Assembly: GCA_005773095.1 (NCBI GenBank)
Contig: SXHT01000193.1
Location: 1-11,025, forward strand
Source of the DNA: Planctomycetaceae bacterium
Lineage (GTDB): Bacteria; Planctomycetota; Planctomycetia; Pirellulales; PALSA-1355
DNA: 11,025 bases
Direction of reading: 5' to 3'
Part shown: piece by piece, positions 6,430-11,025 of the stretch
Layout of the letters: each line of letters opens with the position of its first letter
Position numbering within the stretch: position 1 is the first letter of the stretch
Translations under genes and position numbers: made by a program
Notes under the pieces: model-generated
What the model was told of the DNA's origin: nothing
The model's database searches: none
Seen by the model: only the letters and a program-made list of their open reading frames with translations

Positions 6430-6538
6430 ATGGGCCTCCCACATCGCTTTTCCAGAGCACCCAGACTTCCAACTCACACTTCACGGGCCGGGTTTTCGAT
6501 TATCGCCGGTTGGGATGTGGCTGCCCGTTGGATAGATT

Positions 6539-9217
6539 TCAGATGATCGCCAGGGGGTTGCGGCGTTCTTCCAGGGTGCCGCGGGTGACGCCCACGCGGT
6601 TTGCGGCGCGCAGCTTGCTCCAAACCTCGTGGCCCGTGACGCGTCCGGCGAGCAGATCTCGATACAGGCTGATGGTGTGGCGAGGATGATCGTCTTCGTT
6701 CAGGCCGTCGAGCAGCTCGATGCGGAAGTGTCGTATGCCGCGTTCGATCAGCGAGGGGACCGCTTCCGCGGCGCTCTGCGGCACGGCGTTCAAGAGCGTG
6801 TTTCGGCAGCCGACGTCGGCTTTCAGCGGATGCGCCATGCCGATGCGGTCGCGGAGCTTTACCTGGTGCACGTCGCATGGCCGGCCGCAGTTGGTTTTGT
6901 TGGTGCCCGGCGAGAGCACCGCGCAGAACACGCAATGCTCCATGTGGAACATCGGCATGTGCTGATGGACGACGACTTCGAGCCAGTCGGGCGGCACGGC
7001 GGCAACCAGGCCGAGCAATTGGTCGCGGTTCAGGTCGTACGACGCGGTGATTCGTTCGGCCCGATGCTCGTGGAGCAGATTCGCGGTCAGCTCGTTGGTG
7101 ACGTTGAGCGAGAAATCGGCCACCCACAAAGTTGCCTGCTCGTTGCAAAACAACAAGCCGGAAAGATTGCGAATCAGCATGCCATCGGCGCCGTGCATGG
7201 AAAGAGCCTGCAAGATGCCGATCTCGCCGGGTTTCTGGATTCTGGGGGTGGCGAGCAGAATCTTCGCCTGGGAGGCGTGGGCAAGTTGAACCGCTTCGCG
7301 GAATTGGCGGATGTCCTGAAAGTCTGCGTAGACGTGATTGACACCACATTCGAGGACCGAGTTCAATTGCCCAAGCGAGCGGCAAAGGACGTGCAGGGTA
7401 GCAGGCAGACCGCGTGTTCGGTCCGCGGTCGCGGGGATGAGCGATGCCTGCTCCGCCGGCTCTTGTCTGGCACTGGCGACGGCGCCACCCAGAGGCTGTC
7501 CCGTGTGCCTTTTACGCAGGTCCGGCAGCACGGAACGTGTGGCAATTCGTCGTGTGGGCAGAGTTTCGCCGGCGGCGTCGAGCTGGCGAATCAAGGCATG
7601 ACGCAGGCTGCCGAGCACGCTCAGCGGGATCATCGGGCCGCCGACAATCGTTGCTTGAAGCGACCGCAGCGAATACACCGATCCGCCGAGTCGGCCCAGT
7701 TGTTCGCGGAGCAGTTGCTGGCTGGCCGGATGCCTGGTGGCCACCGCCAGCGGGTCGGATGATTGGGCGCGCGATCTTCCGCCGTGTTCGGTTGCGGCCT
7801 CGATGACGAGTGGCTTTCCAACCTCGGCAGAGACGATGAAATCCACGCTCACGCGGCGGAGCGGATCGGGCGATGTGTAAGTTTTCTTCCACCTGGAGGT
7901 GAGCTCGGGGTCGTCGGTCTTCCATACTTGTTGGCCAGGCCAGAGTTGGGCGAAGTCGATCATGCCATGACCGAAGGTCAGCTCCGCGACGCCGGAGGAA
8001 ACAGCCTCGTGCTCGCGGCGGCCGCGGACGAACAGTTCATACACACGTCCACCTTGCTCGTCCCATGGTCGCGGCACTTCGAGAGGCGATCGCGAGTCTC
8101 CCGGAGGCTCGCCGACGCGGGCTCGGTTGCCGGCAAACACGATACCGTCGCCGGGCTTGAGGCTCGCCGAGAGTTGAACCTCCACGCGTCCTTTGCGGAC
8201 GTCGCAGACGCGCCCCAGGAAAACACCCCGTTTGGCGGAGCTCAAGCCGGGGACGAGCACTTTATGATTATCGCCGTCGAGCCAGCCGTGCGAAAAGCCA
8301 CGCGAGAAAGACAGCTCCATCTCTGCCACATCGCGAGGCGTGAAGTCGACGGGCCTGCCAGCCATCGCCGCATCAATCGCCTGGCGATAGTGCCATGTAA
8401 TATTGGCCACGTACTCCGGCGTTTTCAGCCGGCCTTCAATCTTGAATCCCATGACTCCGGCCGCGATCAGATCGGGAACCCGATCGAACGCCGCCAGGTC
8501 TTGCGGGCTGAGCAGATACTTCTGTTCGCCGAGGTTAATGTCTTGCCCATCGCAGACGAGTTGGTAGGTCATTCGACAGGCTTGGGCGCATTGGCCGCGA
8601 TTGGCGCTGCGGCCGCCGAGCGACTCGCTGGTCAGGCACTGGCCCGAGTACGCCACGCACAGTGCCCCATGCACAAAGACCTCAAGCGGGATGGGGGTTT
8701 CCGCATGAATCTTGCGAATCTCATCGACGGACAGTTCGCGGGCCAGGACAACCCGGTCCACGCCCAGCGATTCCACAAACCGAATGCACTCGGCGCTGGT
8801 CAGGGTCATTTGCGTGGAGGCATGGATCGGCAGATCCGGGGAAATCGCGCGGATCATCTGGACAACGCCCAGGTCCTGGACCAGGACCGCATCGACACCC
8901 GCCGACGCGACTGCCCGTACGGTGCGTTCGACCTGCTCCAATTCGTCGCTGAAGACGAGCGTGTTGAGCGTGACGTAACCCTTCACGCCGCGGCGACGCA
9001 GGAACCGCATTACTTCGGGCAAGTCGGCGAGCGAAATATTCGTTGCGCGAGCACGGGCGTTGAATCCGGAATCCAGGCCGAAGTAGACCGCATCGGCGCC
9101 GTTTTCAACCGCGGCGCGGACGCAGTCACGATCGCCGGCCGGGGCGAGCAGTTCGGGGCGGGAGGTGGAGGATGCGGTGGGCATGCGGTGTGAATGATAG
9201 GCCGGTCGGCACGTCAT
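6539..9217 (-). CDS. Peptidase U32 family protein with two U32-like modules (RlhA/TrhP-related)
   Basis: This 892-residue protein begins its first U32 barrel at PELLAPAGDRDCVRAAVENG (21-40). The U32 signature is EVFVHGALCVAYSGQC (179-194), and NRGQCAQAC (206-214) follows. Cys187, Cys194, Cys210 and Cys214 form a likely iron-sulfur ligand set. FKIEGRLKTPEYV (258-270) and a DUF3656-like middle region (about 330-560) follow. From about 605 a second, weaker barrel contains EVVVHQHMPMFHMEHCVFC (747-765) and NCGRPC (776-781), giving Cys762, Cys765, Cys777 and Cys781. Although named peptidases, studied U32 members such as E. coli RlhA and TrhP hydroxylate 23S rRNA or tRNA using prephenate, so RNA modification is the likely role. 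The ATG at 9217 overlaps the lolD stop (ATGA). An in-frame ATG at 9184 (residue 12) is the alternative. At 892 residues it is longer than RlhA (about 650). Confidence 0.9.
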   Translation of the reverse strand: MTCRPAYHSHRMPTASSTSRPELLAPAGDRDCVRAAVENGADAVYFGLDSGFNARARATNISLADLPEVMRFLRRRGVKGYVTLNTLVFSDELEQVERTVRAVASAGVDAVLVQDLGVVQMIRAISPDLPIHASTQMTLTSAECIRFVESLGVDRVVLARELSVDEIRKIHAETPIPLEVFVHGALCVAYSGQCLTSESLGGRSANRGQCAQACRMTYQLVCDGQDINLGEQKYLLSPQDLAAFDRVPDLIAAGVMGFKIEGRLKTPEYVANITWHYRQAIDAAMAGRPVDFTPRDVAEMELSFSRGFSHGWLDGDNHKVLVPGLSSAKRGVFLGRVCDVRKGRVEVQLSASLKPGDGIVFAGNRARVGEPPGDSRSPLEVPRPWDEQGGRVYELFVRGRREHEAVSSGVAELTFGHGMIDFAQLWPGQQVWKTDDPELTSRWKKTYTSPDPLRRVSVDFIVSAEVGKPLVIEAATEHGGRSRAQSSDPLAVATRHPASQQLLREQLGRLGGSVYSLRSLQATIVGGPMIPLSVLGSLRHALIRQLDAAGETLPTRRIATRSVLPDLRKRHTGQPLGGAVASARQEPAEQASLIPATADRTRGLPATLHVLCRSLGQLNSVLECGVNHVYADFQDIRQFREAVQLAHASQAKILLATPRIQKPGEIGILQALSMHGADGMLIRNLSGLLFCNEQATLWVADFSLNVTNELTANLLHEHRAERITASYDLNRDQLLGLVAAVPPDWLEVVVHQHMPMFHMEHCVFCAVLSPGTNKTNCGRPCDVHQVKLRDRIGMAHPLKADVGCRNTLLNAVPQSAAEAVPSLIERGIRHFRIELLDGLNEDDHPRHTISLYRDLLAGRVTGHEVWSKLRAANRVGVTRGTLEERRNPLAII

Positions 9218-9888
9218 GCAGGAGTGAACCTGCCATCGGCAAGGGCAACGCGACTTTGCAGCAGCGCTGCCAATTCCATGCTGTGGGTGACGATCATCAG
9301 CATCGTCTGCTCGCAGCTCTGCAAGTCCAGAAGCAGACCTGCAACCTGCTGGGCGCTCGCGCGGTCAAGATTGCCCGTGGGTTCGTCGGCCAAGAGCAGG
9401 ACAGGGCGGTTTACCAGCGCGCGAGCAATCGCCGTCCGTTGGCGCTCGCCGCCCGAAAGCTCCGCTGGCCGATGATCGAGCCGATCCGAGAGTCCAACGC
9501 GGTCGAGTAGAGTTCGCGCACGTTCCAAGGCGCCTGGGGTCGCCGTGGAGCTTGCCAGGGTCGGCACGAGCACGTTCTCCAGCGCCGAGCATTGCGGCAA
9601 CAAATGATGGTGCTGAAAGACAAATCCGACGCGGCTGTTGCGAAATGCGGCAAGCTCCGGTTCGTCGAGCCTGGTAGGATCGACGTTGTCCAGCGAGACG
9701 CTGCCCGTGGTCGGTGTATCGAGCGTGCCAAGGATGTGCAATAAGGTACTCTTGCCACAACCGCTGGGGCCCAAGACCGCCAGATTCTGACCGGAGGACA
9801 ATTCGAAGGAAATGCCGCGCAACACCACCAGCGGCTCCGATCGCGTGGGATACTGCTTGGAGACCTCGGTGACGATTAGTTGGCTCAT
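9214..9888 (-). CDS. lolD: LolD-like ABC transporter ATP-binding protein
   Basis: This 224-residue ATPase belongs to the LolD/MacB family. LolD powers LolC/E in releasing outer-membrane lipoproteins from the inner membrane to LolA. Walker A is GPSGCGKST (40-48), and VGFVFQHHHLLPQCSALENV (87-106) is very close to the LolD-type Q-loop region. The signature is LSGGERQR (144-151), Walker B is LLLADEPTGNLD (164-175), and the switch His is in VTHSM (200-204). The start at 9888 is chosen because its ATG overlaps the thioesterase stop as ATGA and gives the usual family N-terminus. A longer frame to 9966 would run through the thioesterase gene. No LolC/E-type permease is in the window, so the partner must be elsewhere. 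Another FtsX-type permease partner cannot be excluded. Confidence 0.9.
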   Translation of the reverse strand: MSQLIVTEVSKQYPTRSEPLVVLRGISFELSSGQNLAVLGPSGCGKSTLLHILGTLDTPTTGSVSLDNVDPTRLDEPELAAFRNSRVGFVFQHHHLLPQCSALENVLVPTLASSTATPGALERARTLLDRVGLSDRLDHRPAELSGGERQRTAIARALVNRPVLLLADEPTGNLDRASAQQVAGLLLDLQSCEQTMLMIVTHSMELAALLQSRVALADGRFTPA

Positions 9889-10289
9889 GAGTCGCGCAGT
9901 CTTTGCAATATCGACTCTGGAATTGGAATCGGAGTGGGCGTGCCGTCGGACGACATGCGGCAGCAAACGCTGGTCATCTGGCCGACGGCAATCGCGCGCT
10001 GGCCGAACGTGAAGGTGAAATCGTAGGTCACACTCGTGCCGCCGATGCGTGCCGCGGTGACTTCGATTTGATATTCATCTTCGAACCGCAACGGACTTTG
10101 GTAGTCGCACCGCGCGGAGACTCGTGGAAAGGCAATTTGACCGGCGAGATCGGGCATCACAACCCCCAGGCCGAGGCTGCGGAGGAACTCGCATTCTGCG
10201 GACTCCATGGCGGTGAAGAACACGGAGAAGTGCATGATGCCGGCGGCGTCGGTATCGCGGAACTCGACGCGCCGGGTCGTTTTGAACAT
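9885..10289 (-). CDS. Hotdog-fold acyl-CoA thioesterase (4HBT / YbgC-like)
   Basis: This protein of about 134 residues probably hydrolyses acyl-CoA thioesters in the cytoplasm. The motif FRDTDAAGIMHFSVFF (10-25) matches the YbgC/4-hydroxybenzoyl-CoA thioesterase active site, with the second Asp (14) as the expected catalytic residue. MESAECEFLRSLGL is the central hotdog helix, and CDYQSPLRFEDEYQIEVT the conserved strand after it. The ATG at 10289 is chosen because the conserved fold begins there and the length is normal. The frame is open further, to an ATG at 10379 that overlaps the rpsR stop (TGATG), but the extra 30 residues are Ser/Pro-rich, match nothing, and are coded by a heptamer repeat. 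The stop overlaps the lolD start by 4 bases, which implies translational coupling. The substrate is unknown. Confidence 0.82.
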   Translation of the reverse strand: MFKTTRRVEFRDTDAAGIMHFSVFFTAMESAECEFLRSLGLGVVMPDLAGQIAFPRVSARCDYQSPLRFEDEYQIEVTAARIGGTSVTYDFTFTFGQRAIAVGQMTSVCCRMSSDGTPTPIPIPESILQRLRDS

Positions 10290-10322
10290 ACGGGATGAGG
10301 GGTGAGGGGGGACCGATGAGGG
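10290..10322 (-). repeat. Heptamer repeat directly before the thioesterase start codon
   Basis: Read on the minus strand, CCCTCAT (10322-10316), CGGTCCC, CCCTCAC and CCCTCAT (10301-10295) follow each other in a 7-base register. CCCGT then runs into the ATG at 10289. One unit is degenerate. The layout mirrors the CCTGACT array before mlaE: C-rich heptamers abutting the start codon, with no Shine-Dalgarno within normal distance. Confidence 0.55.
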
Positions 10323-10378
10323 ACGAGAAACGCTTCGTCTCTCCTCCTTCATCCCGGCTCGTTCATCGCAGGCAGACA

Positions 10379-10666
10379 TCAGTCTGATACGTAGGGCAAC
10401 AATGCCATGAAGCGCGCGCGCTTTATCGCGGCGGTAACGGCATGCTGACTCGCGGCGGTGCAGCCGCTCTTGCGACGCCCCACGATCTTGCCCTGGCGAT
10501 TGGTGAGTTTGCTCAGCAGGTCCAGGTCTTTGTAATCGACATACATCGGACGCGGACGCTGGCCATCGACGAAAATCGGATCCTTCTTTTTCGTGCGAAT
10601 TTTTGGCTTGACGGGCCGGCGCTTCATCATCGCCGCTTTACCGAACTTGCGAGGACCTGAAAACAT
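10379..10666 (-). CDS. rpsR: 30S ribosomal protein S18
   Basis: This 95-residue protein is bS18 of the small ribosomal subunit, where it normally pairs with S6. YVDYKDLDLLSKLTNRQGKI (42-61) and the C-terminal AAIKRARFMALLPYV (79-93) are family hallmarks. The usual Cys-containing or aromatic block near the N-terminus (C-x-F-T type) is replaced by DPIFVDGQRPRP. The N-terminus is long and basic. The ATG at 10666 is taken, but the tandem ATG codons at residues 13-14 are an alternative, and no close Shine-Dalgarno marks either. rpsF, ssb and rplI, the usual neighbours, are absent. Downstream the gene runs directly into the thioesterase, lolD and U32 genes, and upstream lies a glycine-rich, probably RNA-binding protein. 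Confidence 0.95.
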   Translation of the reverse strand: MFSGPRKFGKAAMMKRRPVKPKIRTKKKDPIFVDGQRPRPMYVDYKDLDLLSKLTNRQGKIVGRRKSGCTAASQHAVTAAIKRARFMALLPYVSD

Positions 10667-10711
10667 GATCGGGAATCTCTTTCAATGGCCTAAGGTAAGC
10701 GTGGGACTTCT

Positions 10712-10731
10712 TTCCAGGCTCAACCTGGGAA
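10712..10731 (-). promoter_or_regulatory. Small hairpin in the rpsR leader
   Basis: CCAGG (10714-10718) and CCTGG (10724-10728) pair around a 5-base loop. The pairing extends by two bases through a one-base bulge. It lies about 50 bases before the rpsR start on the minus strand. Ribosomal-protein leaders often hold autoregulatory structures, but this one is too small to assign to a known class such as the S6:S18 leader. Confidence 0.28.
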
Positions 10732-10744
10732 CAAGACAAAGGGT

Positions 10745-10776
10745 AGCAGTCGGACAGCTTGGGAATTCCGGCTGCT
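10745..10776 (-). terminator. Possible terminator of the glycine-rich RNA-binding gene
   Basis: A 10-bp stem (10745-10754 with 10767-10776) has a single mismatch on the minus strand and a 12-base loop. It lies about 40 bases past the stop of the upstream gene and is followed on the minus strand by a moderately T-rich stretch. It could end that transcript before rpsR, or form part of the rpsR leader. Confidence 0.4.
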
Positions 10777-10816
10777 GGTTGAACTTATGATTCTAGTGCG
10801 TAACGGCATCGGACGA

Positions 10817-11025
10817 CTAGTAGTCTTCGCGTCCTCCGCCGCCGTAGCTACCGCGTCCTCCGCCACCGCCACCGCCGCCGTAGCCACCGCGTCCTCCGCC
10901 ACCGCCACCGCCGCCGTAGCCACCGCGTCCTCCGCCGCCGCCACCGCCGCCGTAGCCGCCACGTCCTCCTCCTCCGCCGCCGTAGCCACCGCGTCCACCA
11001 CCACCCCCCCCCCCCCCGCCCCCAC
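10817..11025 (-). CDS. C-terminal tail of a glycine-rich (RGG/Y) protein, probably RRM-type (5' end outside window)
   Basis: In the frame ending at the TAG 10819-10817 the minus strand codes for an uninterrupted tail of glycine blocks with RGGY units, closing RGSYGGGGREDY. About 69 residues are visible, and they are almost only Gly, Arg and Tyr. Such tails are typical of bacterial single-RRM RNA-binding proteins in planctomycetes and cyanobacteria, where they bind RNA loosely. The RRM itself would lie to the right of the window, so the family is inferred. Another open frame over the same bases codes for a low-complexity Ala/Val stretch and is rejected, because only this frame gives a recognisable composition and C-terminus. 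The right edge has a run of 14 G that keeps the frame here but could slip. Confidence 0.75.
   Translation of the reverse strand, partial: GGGGGGGGGGRGGYGGGGGGRGGYGGGGGGGGRGGYGGGGGGGGRGGYGGGGGGGGRGSYGGGGREDY
10832..11002 (-). repeat. 36-bp tandem repeat coding for RGGY-glycine units
   Basis: The Tyr codons lie at 10844, 10880, 10916, 10952 and 10982, so the spacing is 36, 36, 36 and 30 bases. The units use GGC, GGT and GGA in nearly the same order each time, so the DNA itself is repeated and not only the amino acids. This suggests recent unit duplication. The array runs into a 14-base G homopolymer at 11004-11017. Confidence 0.7.

Larger units (their letters stand above)
6218..6538. other. 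Intergenic stretch between the U32 gene and the PEGA lipoprotein gene
   Basis: No gene is seen in this stretch of about 320 bases. Open frames here are short, lack family resemblance, and on the minus strand are extensions of shadow frames. It should contain the lipoprotein gene's promoter and the 3' end of the U32 transcript. What can be seen is a TATACT on the minus strand (6272-6277), an AAGGA site near the start codon, and a perfect 12-bp palindrome at 6418-6429. No clear terminator hairpin follows the U32 stop. Confidence 0.5.

Noticed and set aside
6629..7762. Second long + strand frame (377 codons), in line with the previous one
   Set aside because: It has the same shadow character. 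It ends exactly where the next begins only because both are the same reading frame split by a stop.
7763..9193. Long open frame (476 codons) on the + strand opposite the U32 gene
   Set aside because: It is the shadow of a high-GC gene. The minus strand has clear U32 motifs over the same bases, while this frame shows no domain and has an Arg/Ala/Gly-rich shadow composition.
10341..10349. AAGGAGGAG on the minus strand as a Shine-Dalgarno
   Set aside because: No ATG, GTG or TTG follows at a working distance. The next start is about 50 bases on. It is mentioned only as a possible standby site.
10832..11002. Regular 36-bp repeats that could suggest a CRISPR array
   Set aside because: The units are contiguous with no unique spacers, and they code in frame for RGGY-glycine repeats.
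10720..11025. Ala/Val-rich open frame at the right edge, minus strand
   Set aside because: It is a different frame of the glycine-rich repeat. Only the Gly/Arg/Tyr frame gives a known type of C-terminus (REDY then TAG).

Overview
The window looks like a chromosomal segment from a high-GC planctomycete, probably of the Pirellulales type. This is judged from gene content and protein style, not from any search. The indicators are a PEGA-domain lipoprotein of a form common in that phylum, a very long peptidase-U32 protein, an S18 with a DPIFVDGQRPRP-type N-terminus, an RNA-binding protein with a glycine-rich RGG/Y tail, few Shine-Dalgarno sites, and GTG starts.

Left part (1-2465, + strand): the end of a surface-polysaccharide gene cluster. 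It holds the C-terminus of a probable glycosyl- or glycerophosphotransferase, a class I SAM methyltransferase, a family 2 glycosyltransferase, and a broken piece of an asparagine-synthase-like amidotransferase. The first three are closely packed and probably co-transcribed.

Middle part (2711-5604, + strand): an mlaE-mlaF-mlaD operon. It encodes the permease, ATPase and membrane-anchored MCE subunit of an ABC system that moves phospholipids between inner and outer membrane. No mlaC or mlaB is present. A hairpin at 5611-5629 separates mlaD from the converging PEGA lipoprotein gene (5636-6217, - strand).

Right part (6539-11025, - strand), read right to left: the 3' end of a glycine-rich (RGG/Y) protein, probably RRM-type; a hairpin; then rpsR (ribosomal protein S18), a hotdog-fold acyl-CoA thioesterase, lolD (lipoprotein-export ATPase) and an 892-residue U32 protein. 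The lolD/thioesterase and U32/lolD junctions are 4-base ATGA overlaps. The rpsR stop also overlaps a possible upstream thioesterase start (TGATG). This points to one translationally coupled operon joining translation, acyl-CoA metabolism, lipoprotein export and a probable RNA-hydroxylation enzyme.

Most notable: (1) 7-nt repeats sit directly before the start codons of mlaE and the thioesterase gene, where no Shine-Dalgarno is seen; (2) the U32 protein carries two U32-like modules, each with its own four-cysteine set; (3) rpsR lies in an unusual coupled operon; (4) the RGG tail is coded by a 36-bp tandem repeat with a run of 14 G. No mobile element, CRISPR array, tRNA or rRNA was found.
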